From positions 1 through 26,242 of the forward strand of contig PGYF01000015.1 of assembly GCA_002839535.1 (NCBI GenBank): a DNA stretch of 26,242 bases, written 5' to 3'. Of this stretch, positions 7,258-15,492 are shown piece after piece. Positions within the stretch are counted from its first letter, which is position 1. Every line of letters begins with the position of its first letter. This stretch comes from Nitrospira bacterium HGW-Nitrospira-1. Lineage in GTDB: Bacteria > Nitrospirota > Thermodesulfovibrionia > Thermodesulfovibrionales > UBA6898. The position numbers were made by a program, and so were the translations under genes. The notes beneath the pieces are model-generated. The model was given only the letters and a program-made list of their open reading frames with translations. It searched no databases and was not told where the DNA came from.

Positions 7258-7839
7258 ATGCTCGTGAGCGGGAATGTTCTTATTGTTGAAGACGAGCCGA
7301 AACTGGCGAGTCTGCTCTCTGATTACCTGAGAGCGTCAGGGTTCGAGCCGTTTTGCCTTGCAAGCGGCGCCGAGGTTGTGCCATGGTTTCGTGAACACAA
7401 ACCTGACCTTATTTTGCTTGACCTGATGCTTCCGGGACGTGACGGCATAGAGGTCTGCAAGGACATTCGCACATTCTCTCGTGTGCCTATAATAATGGTG
7501 ACAGCGCGCATCGAAGAAATAGACCGCCTGCTGGGACTTGAACTTGGCGCCGACGATTACATTTGCAAGCCCTTTAGTCCCCGCGAAGTGGTTGCGCGGG
7601 TCAAGGCTGTTTTGCGGCGAACACATGACGGACATACGATTCAGGCGCAAGGTCTCGTTCTTGACGAAGATCGATACAGTGCCTCTCTCCACGGCCATGA
7701 TATGAAACTCACAGCGGTGGAGTTCAAATTGCTGCAATTTCTGGCCGCCAAGCCGGGACGCATCTATGGGCGTCAGCAACTATCTACGCTGAAACAGCAT
7801 TCTCCGTCTCCTTCAGCCAGAGGAGTCTTGAACCGTTAA
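7258..7839 (+). pseudogene. baeR: BaeR-like OmpR-family response regulator, truncated in the DNA-binding domain
   Basis: The receiver domain is complete: acidic pocket E11-D12, phospho-acceptor D55 in LILLDLMLPG, T82, and K104 in YICKPFSPREVVARVK. RIEEIDRLLGLELGADDYICK is very close to BaeR. The winged-helix domain begins (LTAVEFKLLQFLAAKPGRIY) but stops being homologous after GRQQL, near 7781. Family members continue for about 50-60 more residues including the recognition helix. The last 19 codons here are simply the antisense of the neighbouring nuoG-like gene (7784-7839). The protein could be phosphorylated but not bind DNA normally. An alternative start is GTG 7264, better spaced from GGTGG (7253-7257). 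No histidine kinase gene is nearby. The junction marks a rearrangement. Confidence 0.85.
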
Positions 7840-9802
7840 TCGTAGATTTTCTTATGTCCTCCATGAACTGCTCCACGTCAATATCCAGTCCTTTGTCCTT
7901 CTTAAACGTAGCAAAGGAGGCTTTGACTTTTGCCTTTACCGCCTTTTTAATATCCGTGTCCTTCACATTCCTCAGCGGTGTGCCCATCAAAGCAGCCACT
8001 GCCATAAAGACTTCCGAGTTCTGCCTTGATTCCCCTCGAGGCTCACAGGCCTTATTCACCTGCTTAATCCTTCCAAGGTAATCAATAATCGTTCCCTCGG
8101 ATTCCAGGGCAGCGGCAGAGGGCAATATCAGATCAGCCTGCGCGGCAAGGTCTGTCATAAATGAAGTCTGCGCCACCAAAAATTCGGTGTCAGGTCTGTC
8201 TTTCACCGGCATTTCCCCCACAGCATAAACGAGTTTTGTCGCAGAAGATACAATCTCGCTGAATTTCTTTCCTTCTGGAGTCATGCCCATCAGCGCCACG
8301 CCCTTTGCATTGGCCTCAAGAGGCACAGCAACAGCATCGCCCTTGATAAGAGAGAGGTTTGCGGCTGCCTTATAGAGTGCAGGCAAGGCAAGTATTACCG
8401 GAGCTTTGGATGCGATAAAGACATCCGCTGCGTTCATGGCTGCGTCAGAAGGATTTACATGCGCCAGGGCCTCTATCATCTCCTTCGGGGCCTTTACGCC
8501 CTTTGAGATGACAGCCTGACTGATCTCCTCGAGCATCTCGACCTCATCGCCCTTCAGAAATGCGCTTGCAACAGATGCAATCTTTGGCTCACCGGAATTG
8601 AGGACAAGAAGCTTTGCCCCGCTGTTCACTTTTTTTCTTACGATTGCATCCAGCGCAGGCAGAACCCTCTTCCACTGATCCGGCGCTATTCCGGCCAGGA
8701 CAAAGAGGTCCGCATTTTCAAGGTCAGCGGTTGCGCTGTTCATCGCATCATATCTGGAATAGAGGCTGACCGTTGAGGCGTAATTTTTTGTCTTTACCAC
8801 ATCAGACGCCAGCTTTTTTAGCAATGCGGCGTCCTCATTCAGGATATTGCCGCTAGTGATAAAGGCGGCCTCTGGTCCAGCAGCCTTGAGTTTTTCCGCA
8901 GCCACAGCGAGCGCATCATCCCAGGAGGTTTCCTTTAGTTCGCCATTGACCCTCTTCATCGGCACAGTCACCCGCATATCGCCCTTTATGCTGTCAAAAC
9001 CAAACCTGCCCACAGCGCACAGGTAACGTTCTGAGGCGCCTCCGGGAGCGCCTGAATTTATCTTTATAACTTCTCCGTTTTTTGTGCTGACGATGGCGCT
9101 GCAGCCGTTCCCGCAGGAAAGGCATACAGAGGCGGTCTTCGTGTACTCCCATTCCCTGCCCTTTGTCTGGCGGTCAGACTCAAGGATCGCATTGACCGGG
9201 CATACGTCAATACAGCTTCCGCAGAAGGTGCAGCTTGATTCCTGAAGCGGTATGTCATTTGCCGTTACAACCCTGGCGCCCACTCCCCTGCCTGAAAATT
9301 CCAGCACGCTTGTGCCCTGATCTTTACATATCCTTACGCACCTGCTGCAAAGAACGCAGTATTCCGGGTCCCTTTTGATAAAGGGATTTGCCTCATCAGT
9401 GGGATAACCGAATTTTTTCTTTGTGAAACTTGATTCTTTTAGCCCGAAGTCATAGGCATATTGCTGGAGATTGCATACGCCTGCCTTTGTACAGGTCATA
9501 CAATCCAGGGGATGCATCGAGAGGATGAGATCTATGACGAATTTCCTGACCTCCTGAACCTTTTCCGTGGCCGTGGAAATATTCATTCCCTCCTTGACCT
9601 TTGTGGTGCAGGCTGTCATCGGCGCCTTCATACCCTCAAGCTCGACAAGACATATCCGGCAGGAACCTATGCCCTTCATGCCTTTGAGATAGCAGAGATT
9701 GGGTATATGTATTCCATTCATCTCCGCAGCATCAATTAGGGTTGCCCCTTCCGGCGCGTGCACTTCCTTCCCGTTAATCGTAAGATTTATCAGCTTTGCC
9801 AT
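7784..9802 (-). CDS. NuoG-like iron-sulfur subunit with a cofactor-less molybdopterin-oxidoreductase domain
   Basis: The 672-residue protein has these parts in order: an N-terminal [2Fe-2S] ferredoxin domain (C37, C48, C51, C65); the NuoG-type His-Cys3 cluster (H97, C101, C104, C110); two [4Fe-4S] sites (C149/152/155/159 and C191/194/197/201); the Fe4S4 domain of molybdopterin oxidoreductases (C227, C230, C234, C262); then a shortened molybdopterin-type domain. At the place where formate dehydrogenases carry the Cys/SeCys that binds Mo or W (C-A-R-x-C/U-H), this protein reads STVSLYSRYDA, with no Cys. It therefore looks like an electron-transfer subunit (NuoG, or a degenerate FdhA), not a formate dehydrogenase. 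GGAGG precedes the ATG. It is last in the acs operon, separated from the previous gene by a REP pair. Name assignment beyond 'NuoG/FdhA-like' is uncertain. Confidence 0.88.
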   Translation of the reverse strand: MAKLINLTINGKEVHAPEGATLIDAAEMNGIHIPNLCYLKGMKGIGSCRICLVELEGMKAPMTACTTKVKEGMNISTATEKVQEVRKFVIDLILSMHPLDCMTCTKAGVCNLQQYAYDFGLKESSFTKKKFGYPTDEANPFIKRDPEYCVLCSRCVRICKDQGTSVLEFSGRGVGARVVTANDIPLQESSCTFCGSCIDVCPVNAILESDRQTKGREWEYTKTASVCLSCGNGCSAIVSTKNGEVIKINSGAPGGASERYLCAVGRFGFDSIKGDMRVTVPMKRVNGELKETSWDDALAVAAEKLKAAGPEAAFITSGNILNEDAALLKKLASDVVKTKNYASTVSLYSRYDAMNSATADLENADLFVLAGIAPDQWKRVLPALDAIVRKKVNSGAKLLVLNSGEPKIASVASAFLKGDEVEMLEEISQAVISKGVKAPKEMIEALAHVNPSDAAMNAADVFIASKAPVILALPALYKAAANLSLIKGDAVAVPLEANAKGVALMGMTPEGKKFSEIVSSATKLVYAVGEMPVKDRPDTEFLVAQTSFMTDLAAQADLILPSAAALESEGTIIDYLGRIKQVNKACEPRGESRQNSEVFMAVAALMGTPLRNVKDTDIKKAVKAKVKASFATFKKDKGLDIDVEQFMEDIRKSTINGSRLLWLKETENAVSA

Positions 9803-9822
9803 TTATTCCTCCATCGCTTTAT

Positions 9823-9918
9823 TGTCATTCCGCACTTGATGCGGAATCCAGTTCCTTTGTATAGTTCCCCTGCTTTCACATTGGCCGCGTCTGGATTCCC
9901 ACTTTCGTGGGAATGACA
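9823..9918. repeat. Inverted pair of REP-like hairpins
   Basis: Unit one (9823-9851) is TGTCATT plus a perfect 8-bp stem ATTCCGCA/TGCGGAAT around loop CTTGA, ending CCAG. Unit two (9891-9918) is the same family inverted, with stem ATTCCCAC/GTGGGAAT and loop TTTC, flanked by CTGG and TGACA. A third member is at 21131-21161. The pair fills the gap between the polyferredoxin and nuoG-like genes and would form stem-loops in their shared mRNA. Confidence 0.85.
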
Positions 9919-9932
9919 GAACAGTAAACTAT

Positions 9933-10535
9933 TCATACACCAACCGGTTCTTTGCTTTTAACGTCTATCACAATAGCCTCTTCAGGGCAGACCTTTCTGC
10001 ATTCATCGCACTTTACGCATTTCTTCTGTCTAATCTCAAAAGGCAGGTATCCGCCAAGATAGGGCCTTCTCTTTTGGCCGGACAAGGCGTTATGTTTGCA
10101 TGCCTCCCTGCAGAGCCCGCACATCGTGCATTTCTCCGGTATAATCCGGTACTCGATGAAGGCAAGACATTTTCTGTCAGGACATCTGCCCTCGATATGT
10201 TCCCTGTAGAGGCCGGTACCCATCCATTCAAGGATAAACCCGGCTGTATCTTTTCCCTTCTTGCACCTCGCTCCGTCAAGCATTACCGTTGCTATTCTTC
10301 CGAGGGCGGCAATATCAGCCTCCACTCCTCTGCCTTCAACTATGCTCTCCAGCCTTATCCCTGCCTCATAACTGCCTATGGCGCAGGGAAGACACTTGCC
10401 GCACATCAGCCCCCCCGCGAGGAACTCCGTAACGTAATACCTTGCCTTTTGAACAGGGCACGCCTTTTCCTCGGCAGCCGCCTTGATATCATCTACTTTC
10501 GGTTCATTCACCTTGTTTTCTTTCAGTTCCGCCAT
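9933..10535 (-). CDS. Polyferredoxin with a NuoF-type C-terminal 4Fe-4S module
   Basis: The 200-residue protein starts with a Lys/Glu-rich segment. A CGKC-x2-C site follows (C45, C48, C51, with C91 as probable fourth ligand), the NADH_4Fe-4S motif normally at the C-terminus of NuoF. Two [4Fe-4S] ferredoxin motifs come next (C136/139/142/146 and C173/176/179/183). C118 and C123 are extra. It looks like a copy of the C-terminal half of the upstream NuoF-like protein with the flavin/NADH part removed. It probably relays electrons between the NuoF-like and NuoG-like subunits or docks ferredoxin. It starts eight bases after the previous stop, with GAGGT before the ATG. No standard gene name is known to me. 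Confidence 0.85.
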   Translation of the reverse strand: MAELKENKVNEPKVDDIKAAAEEKACPVQKARYYVTEFLAGGLMCGKCLPCAIGSYEAGIRLESIVEGRGVEADIAALGRIATVMLDGARCKKGKDTAGFILEWMGTGLYREHIEGRCPDRKCLAFIEYRIIPEKCTMCGLCREACKHNALSGQKRRPYLGGYLPFEIRQKKCVKCDECRKVCPEEAIVIDVKSKEPVGV

Positions 10536-10543
10536 ATCTTACC

Positions 10544-12886
10544 TCAGTGCATGTCTTCTGCCATATAAATCAGTTCAGGCAGCACATACGAGACAAGGTC
10601 CCTGTAAGTCACGATCCCAATAATCTTGCCGCCTTCCACAACAGGGATGTGCCGTACCTTTTTTCTTGCGATGACCGAAATTACAGCGCTTATCTCAGTC
10701 GAAGGCTCAAAAGTTATTATGTCACGACCCATAACATCCTTAACAGGCGTTTTATCAAACGAGACATTCTTCGGCACGCATTTGACCACATCCCGTTCAG
10801 TAAACATGCCTGCCAGTTTATTGTTTTCATCCACAACAATAACAGCGCTTATGTTCTGTTCCGTCATGATCCGGATAGCCTCAGAAGCAGCGCTTTCCTG
10901 AGACACTGTTGTAACGCCGGCAGATGGTTTTGATTCCAAAATATCATTTAAGGTCATTCTGGCTCTCCTTTCCATTATTTCAATGCTCTCCGAAGGAATC
11001 TTAAACTCCTCTTCAAGCTTAAGATGCCTCTGTTTCCGTATCTTCACTGCCTTGACAGGGCATGCACTGTGACACGCCTTGCATTTTGTGCAGTATTCCC
11101 GGTCAATATAATAAATATCCCTTGTCTCGACTACCGCGTCAAAGGCGCAGGCCTGTTTGCAAAGGCCGCACTTAATGCATTCGGCCTGGTCTATCAGAAA
11201 TACGCCAAGTCCGCTGCATGCGTTTGCCCGGCAGAATTTGTCATGGATATGCTCTTCGTATTCTTCCCTGAAATACTTGATTGTGCTTAAAACAGGGTTG
11301 GGCGCACTCTGGCCAAGACCGCAAAGAGCCCCCTTCTGAATGAGCTTGCCCAATTGCACAAGCCTTGTGATATCGCCTGCCTGGCCGCCTCCCGAGGTAA
11401 TCCTCTCAAGTATCTGAAGCATCTGATATGTTCCAATCCTGCAGGCAGGGCACTTCCCGCAGGACTCGGACTGGGTGAAGGAGAGAAAATATTTTGCCAC
11501 GTCAACCATACAGGTGTCCTCGTCCAGAACAACCATTCCTCCCGAGCCCATCATGGAGCCTACCTTTGTGAGAGAATCGAAATCAACCGGCAGGTCGAGA
11601 TAACTTGCAGGGATACATCCTCCGGAGGGGCCGCCTGTCTGAACGGCCTTGATCTCCTTGTCGCCGATGATGCCGCCTCCGATGTCGAAGATGATCTCGC
11701 GGAGGGTCATACCCATAGGAACTTCCACAAGTCCGGTATTTTTCACCTTCCCGGTCAGCGCAAATACCTTCGTACCCGGCGAAGTCTTCGTGCCGATACC
11801 GAGGAACCAGTCTGAACCTTTCTCTATAATCGGCGGCACACACGCATAGGTCTCAATGTTATTGAGGTTGCTCGGATAGCCCCACACGCCTCCTCCGGTC
11901 TCGGAAAGCCTTGGCGGTCTCGGTCGGGGGAAGCCCCTCTCACCCTCGATCGACGCAGCAAGCGCGGTAGACTCACCGCAGACAAATGCGCCCGCGCCCT
12001 CGCGGATGTCTATTGTAAAATTAAATCCTGTGCCGAGTATGTTTTTACCGAGAAGCCCGAGTTCCATTGCCTGCCTTATCGCAATTTCGAGGTTTTTCAC
12101 TGCCAGGGGATATTCATGTCTTACATATATCATCCCGTATTCAGCGCCGATAGCATATGCGCACAAAAGCATTCCCTCGAAAAGGCTGTGTGGATCGCCC
12201 TCCATAATTGATCTGTCCATAAAAGCGCCAGGGTCGCCCTCATCTCCGTTGGCTATAACAAATTTGATATTTGACTTATCGCTCTTTGCATGTTTCCATT
12301 TCCTGCCTGCTGGAAATCCCGCGCCGCCTCTTCCTCTGAGGTTTGCCTTGTCAACTTCATTCAGGACCTCATCAGGAGTCATTGAGCCGAGGGCCTTTTC
12401 AAGGGCTGCATAGCCTCCAACCGCTATGTAGTGCGAAATATTACGCGGGTCTATTAATCCGTTATTCCTGAGGGCGATCCTGAGCTGCTTTTTATAGAAC
12501 GGCACATTCGTCATCTCAGGCACTGTCTCGCTGAGAAAGTCATCCCTGTAGAGGCTCTGGCGGTAGGGCAAACCTCCGACCACAGTATAGGCCAATATGG
12601 ATTTGGCGTGTTCCGGCCCTACCTTCTGATAGAATATGCCCTGGGGTTCCACCTTCATAACAGGTCCCTTCTGACAGAGACCCTGACAGCCTGTCTTTAC
12701 TACATCTACTTCCATCCCCCTTTTGCCTGCCTCTTCCTCTATTGCAGCCACGACCTTGGGAGCGCCTGTGGCCGTGCAGGCTGTCCCGCTGCACAGCCTG
12801 ACTCTCGGGACTTCCGGCTTAAAGGTCTCTTCCTCCAGATGTTTTCTGAGTTTCTTTAAATCTTCTATGTTCTGTAATCTCTCCAT
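10544..12886 (-). CDS. NuoF-like NADH-binding flavoprotein with N-terminal [2Fe-2S], ferredoxin and C-terminal CBS pair
   Basis: The 780-residue fusion has these domains in order: a thioredoxin-like [2Fe-2S] domain (C32, C37, C67, C71); the NADH/FMN-binding core (GRGGAGFPAGRKW about 185-197; NGDEGDPGAFMDR about 213-225; FVCGESTAL about 301-309); an SLBB region; the NADH_4Fe-4S site (C476, C479, C482, C522); two ferredoxin [4Fe-4S] sites (C570/573/576/580, C599/602/605/609); and two CBS motifs (about 645-700 and 711-770). Up to residue 620 this is the architecture of HydB/HymB and NADP-reducing hydrogenase subunits. The CBS pair is an unusual addition and suggests adenine-nucleotide control. 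The start lies four bases after the nuoE-like stop, with GAGGGGAAG inside that gene. It likely oxidises or reduces NAD(H) for the CO2-reducing operon. Confidence 0.9.
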   Translation of the reverse strand: MERLQNIEDLKKLRKHLEEETFKPEVPRVRLCSGTACTATGAPKVVAAIEEEAGKRGMEVDVVKTGCQGLCQKGPVMKVEPQGIFYQKVGPEHAKSILAYTVVGGLPYRQSLYRDDFLSETVPEMTNVPFYKKQLRIALRNNGLIDPRNISHYIAVGGYAALEKALGSMTPDEVLNEVDKANLRGRGGAGFPAGRKWKHAKSDKSNIKFVIANGDEGDPGAFMDRSIMEGDPHSLFEGMLLCAYAIGAEYGMIYVRHEYPLAVKNLEIAIRQAMELGLLGKNILGTGFNFTIDIREGAGAFVCGESTALAASIEGERGFPRPRPPRLSETGGGVWGYPSNLNNIETYACVPPIIEKGSDWFLGIGTKTSPGTKVFALTGKVKNTGLVEVPMGMTLREIIFDIGGGIIGDKEIKAVQTGGPSGGCIPASYLDLPVDFDSLTKVGSMMGSGGMVVLDEDTCMVDVAKYFLSFTQSESCGKCPACRIGTYQMLQILERITSGGGQAGDITRLVQLGKLIQKGALCGLGQSAPNPVLSTIKYFREEYEEHIHDKFCRANACSGLGVFLIDQAECIKCGLCKQACAFDAVVETRDIYYIDREYCTKCKACHSACPVKAVKIRKQRHLKLEEEFKIPSESIEIMERRARMTLNDILESKPSAGVTTVSQESAASEAIRIMTEQNISAVIVVDENNKLAGMFTERDVVKCVPKNVSFDKTPVKDVMGRDIITFEPSTEISAVISVIARKKVRHIPVVEGGKIIGIVTYRDLVSYVLPELIYMAEDMH

Positions 12887-12889
12887 AGG

Positions 12890-13375
12890 TTACTTCCCCT
12901 CGACCGTTTTTATGATCTCTTTGACCTTTTTTGGATTGAGGTCTCCGACAACATCTTCGTTCACCGTAACAACCGGCGCAAGGCCGCAGCAGCCAACACA
13001 GCCAACAGTCTCAAGGGTCAAAGACATGTCAGGCGTCGTCTCCCCCTTTTTTATGCCAAAAGACTCCTCGATCTTCTCAAGCACCTTGCCCGCTCCCCTG
13101 ACATGACAGGCAGTTCCCGTGCATACGCAGACAATATTTTTACCTCTTGGTTTAAAATAAAAATGCCTGTAAAAAGAGGCTGTGCTGTAGACTTCCGAAA
13201 GCGGTATATCAAGTTTCTTTGCCAGGGCATTTAATACATCCTCGGGAAGATAGTTATATTCCTTCTGTATGCCCTGAAAGGCATGTATGAGAATGCCTCT
13301 TTTTTTCTCGACATCTGTCAGGACTTCCCCTACATTGCCTATTATTTCATCTGCATTAATTTCTTCGACTTTCAT
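12890..13375 (-). CDS. NuoE-like [2Fe-2S] subunit
   Basis: The 161-residue protein is the usual NuoE/HydC length. The helical N-terminus holds the family motifs GILIHAFQGIQKEYNYLP and LDIPLSEVYSTASFYRHF. The thioredoxin-fold [2Fe-2S] site is C85-x4-C90 (CVCTGTACHVRG) and C126-x3-C130 (ETVGCVGCC). It pairs with the NuoF-like flavoprotein encoded next, as in NuoEF and HydBC. GGGGG precedes the ATG by four bases, and a hairpin (13390-13418) lies in the gap after cooS. As the first gene of the electron-transfer block it marks where the acs core ends. Confidence 0.93.
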   Translation of the reverse strand: MKVEEINADEIIGNVGEVLTDVEKKRGILIHAFQGIQKEYNYLPEDVLNALAKKLDIPLSEVYSTASFYRHFYFKPRGKNIVCVCTGTACHVRGAGKVLEKIEESFGIKKGETTPDMSLTLETVGCVGCCGLAPVVTVNEDVVGDLNPKKVKEIIKTVEGK

Positions 13376-13389
13376 TTAACCCCCAAAAT

Positions 13390-13418
13390 ATAGGTCATAT
13401 AGGACTTATAAGACCTAT
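13390..13418. repeat. Palindrome between cooS and the nuoE-like gene
   Basis: ATAGGTC (13390-13396) pairs with GACCTAT (13412-13418). After one mismatch four more base pairs follow, closing a GGACT loop. The sequence is strikingly similar to the perfect palindrome between acsE and acsD (20179-20207): both contain GTCATATA, a five-base loop, and T/A-rich arms ending in TATTC. Confidence 0.75.
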
Positions 13419-13420
13419 TC

Positions 13421-15406
13421 TTAATAAATTCCAATATGCGGCTTTGCCGAGCTTTCTATTGTACGTCTTGCCGCCATATCCAACAGCACTCTTTCAGCGC
13501 CGAATTTGCCGGGTTCATATTTCCTGAGTTTCAGCCTTTCCCTTGCTGTATCAATATACTTCAGTGCAAGCTCCAGCATCTTTTCAGGATCAGGTTCAAA
13601 ATGGAAGGCCCCCATATATCTTTCTAACCAGACTTCGGTCATAATCCTTGTTACTTCTTCGCTGGCCTCCACAGGGGACTCACCCCCAAAGATTACAGGC
13701 ACGCCCGAGGCTGCAAAATAACACCCGATGGCAATCGCCTTCTCCGACATCCACTCAGGCGCGATACCAACAGCAGGCATACCGCCGATCTCGTCGGAAA
13801 GACCGCCTTCCGCTGCCATAGCGCTTGCTATGGTAAGAATCCTTGAGTTATCGACACAGGAGCCGAGATGGAGAATCGGGGGTATTCCAATGGCCTCACA
13901 GACTTCCCGCAACCCAGGGCCTGCATTTTCAAGCGCCATCTCGGGGGTTAGATATCCGGCTGTAGCGCATGCAGCCGAGCCGCAGCCTGTTGATACAATA
14001 AGGACGTCATTCTTTATGAGTTCTTTGGCAAGGAAATGATGCAGCCCGGTTGAAGGCACCCTTGGGTTGTCACAGCCTGCAAGGCCTACAACACCACGGA
14101 CCCTGCCGGCGATGATGGCGTCATTTAGCGGCCTGAAGGAGCCCCTCCATCTGCCGCCCTGCATATATTCAATATATTCGTGCGAAAAGCCGCCGATAAG
14201 AGGAGACTTTTCCGTGATATGGCTGCCTTCAGCCTTTCTGTTGGGGAAATTATCTATGGCGAGCTTGACAATCTCCCTGGCTGTTTCCTTTGCCCTGTGC
14301 TCATCAAACTCTATATGTATTGCGCCCTGCATCTTCGCCTTCTCAGAAGTGGTGATTACTTTTGTATGGAACTTCTTCGAAAGCTCCGCAATAGCAGGCA
14401 TGATGCACTGTACGTCAACCGTCATCGCATCTATGAGTCCGGTCATGATCCCGAGTTCCTGGTTTGTGAAACCACCGGCAGTTGGTATGCCGTGCCTCAT
14501 CAGCACCTCATTTGCAGTACAGCACATACCGCCGAGGTTAATCCCCTGAGCTCCCTTTGTCTTTGCATATGCGGCCATTTCAGGCTCACCCACAACATCA
14601 ACCAGTATCTCGGCAAGCAGCGGTTCATGGCCGTGGACAATGATATTGACCTCATTCTCTTTGAATATGCCGAAGCTTGCTTCTGCCTTTATCGGTTTCG
14701 GAGTGCCGAAGAGTATGTCGGACACATCAGTGGATATCATACTGCCCATCCAGCCGTCGGCAAGCGCTGTCCTCAACCCCTGTGTCAGGAGATGATCAGG
14801 ATCATGGTCAACGCCGATATTGGTGCGATGCATTGTTTCACAGACCTCTCTGTCAACGCCGCGGGGGACGATTCCCCACTTTCTCCAGCGTTCCTGAGTC
14901 TTTTTTGGGGCCCTTGTTATGAAGTTGCCCTCACCCTTTTGTCTGCCGAAGTCTTCTATCAGCCTTTCAGCCACATCTTTTGCAACAGCATTCACTTCCC
15001 GGCCTTCAAACTCAATATTCAGATATCCGGCAACCCGATAGAGCTTTCTGACGTCCGTGATCCTGAAGTCTTTTGCCTCACCGGTTGCCACGGCAAGGAG
15101 GGTAAAGGCCATGCCGCGCGCATGGTCGGAGTGCGCAGCAGTCCCTGCTGCTATCATCCTGAGGAAGTTCCTTGCGGCAACAGTCGCAAGCGTTGCTCCG
15201 CATACGCCCCTTGCCTCTTCCTCCGCATTTTTCCCAACAAGCCTGCAGGGACCCATATGACATACCTTGCAACAGGCTCCAACCGCGCCGATCGGGCAGG
15301 GCTTCAGTTTCTCAGCCCTGTCAAAACAGGTCTCCATCTTATGGGCTTCACCCCACTTTATGATCTTTTCCGCGCCGCTGGCGTCACTTTTTATATTCTG
15401 TGACAT
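13421..15406 (-). CDS. cooS: Anaerobic carbon-monoxide dehydrogenase catalytic subunit (CooS/AcsA)
   Basis: Reduces CO2 to CO at a Ni-Fe-S C-cluster; in this operon the CO passes to acetyl-CoA synthase. The 661 residues are typical. The N-terminus carries the D-cluster Cys (C37, C45) and B-cluster Cys (C46, C49, C54, C69) in the order expected for CooS. The C-cluster region is complete: GHEPLLAE (His ligand), NLGGMCCTANE, VDVQCIMPA, GLAGCDNPR, STGCGSAAC and HLGSCVDNSR. GGGAGG lies before the ATG. It sits between acsB and the NuoE-like gene. No cooC nickel-insertion gene follows in this window. Because it is in the acs operon it is most likely AcsA, the CODH partner of AcsB, rather than a stand-alone CO oxidiser. 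Confidence 0.97.
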   Translation of the reverse strand: MSQNIKSDASGAEKIIKWGEAHKMETCFDRAEKLKPCPIGAVGACCKVCHMGPCRLVGKNAEEEARGVCGATLATVAARNFLRMIAAGTAAHSDHARGMAFTLLAVATGEAKDFRITDVRKLYRVAGYLNIEFEGREVNAVAKDVAERLIEDFGRQKGEGNFITRAPKKTQERWRKWGIVPRGVDREVCETMHRTNIGVDHDPDHLLTQGLRTALADGWMGSMISTDVSDILFGTPKPIKAEASFGIFKENEVNIIVHGHEPLLAEILVDVVGEPEMAAYAKTKGAQGINLGGMCCTANEVLMRHGIPTAGGFTNQELGIMTGLIDAMTVDVQCIMPAIAELSKKFHTKVITTSEKAKMQGAIHIEFDEHRAKETAREIVKLAIDNFPNRKAEGSHITEKSPLIGGFSHEYIEYMQGGRWRGSFRPLNDAIIAGRVRGVVGLAGCDNPRVPSTGLHHFLAKELIKNDVLIVSTGCGSAACATAGYLTPEMALENAGPGLREVCEAIGIPPILHLGSCVDNSRILTIASAMAAEGGLSDEIGGMPAVGIAPEWMSEKAIAIGCYFAASGVPVIFGGESPVEASEEVTRIMTEVWLERYMGAFHFEPDPEKMLELALKYIDTARERLKLRKYEPGKFGAERVLLDMAARRTIESSAKPHIGIY

Positions 15407-15433
15407 ATATCCTCCCTTATTTGTTATTTGGGA

Positions 15434-15476
15434 TTAGGGATTGGGGATTGGTCTCATACTAACCCCTAACCCCTGA
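15434..15476. repeat. Short-period GGGATTA-type array with imperfect inverted symmetry, between acsB and cooS
   Basis: The left half repeats GGGATTA/GGGATTG words and the right half repeats CTAACCC words. The arms 15434-15452 and 15458-15476 are complementary apart from scattered transitions, around a five-base loop. Similar CTAACCCC words continue to 15487. It fills almost the entire 86-base gap upstream of the cooS ribosome site. Confidence 0.7.
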
Positions 15477-15492
15477 CTACTAACCCCCGTCT

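Noticed and set aside
7784..9802. Formate dehydrogenase alpha subunit
   Set aside because: The place of the Mo/W-binding Cys/SeCys is occupied by STVSLYSRYDA and the C-terminal part is short, so NuoG-like is the better description.
14180..15403. 407-codon open frame on the plus strand opposite cooS
   Set aside because: The minus strand encodes a complete CooS with every metal-ligand motif. The plus-strand product has no recognisable motif and is a shadow of codon bias.
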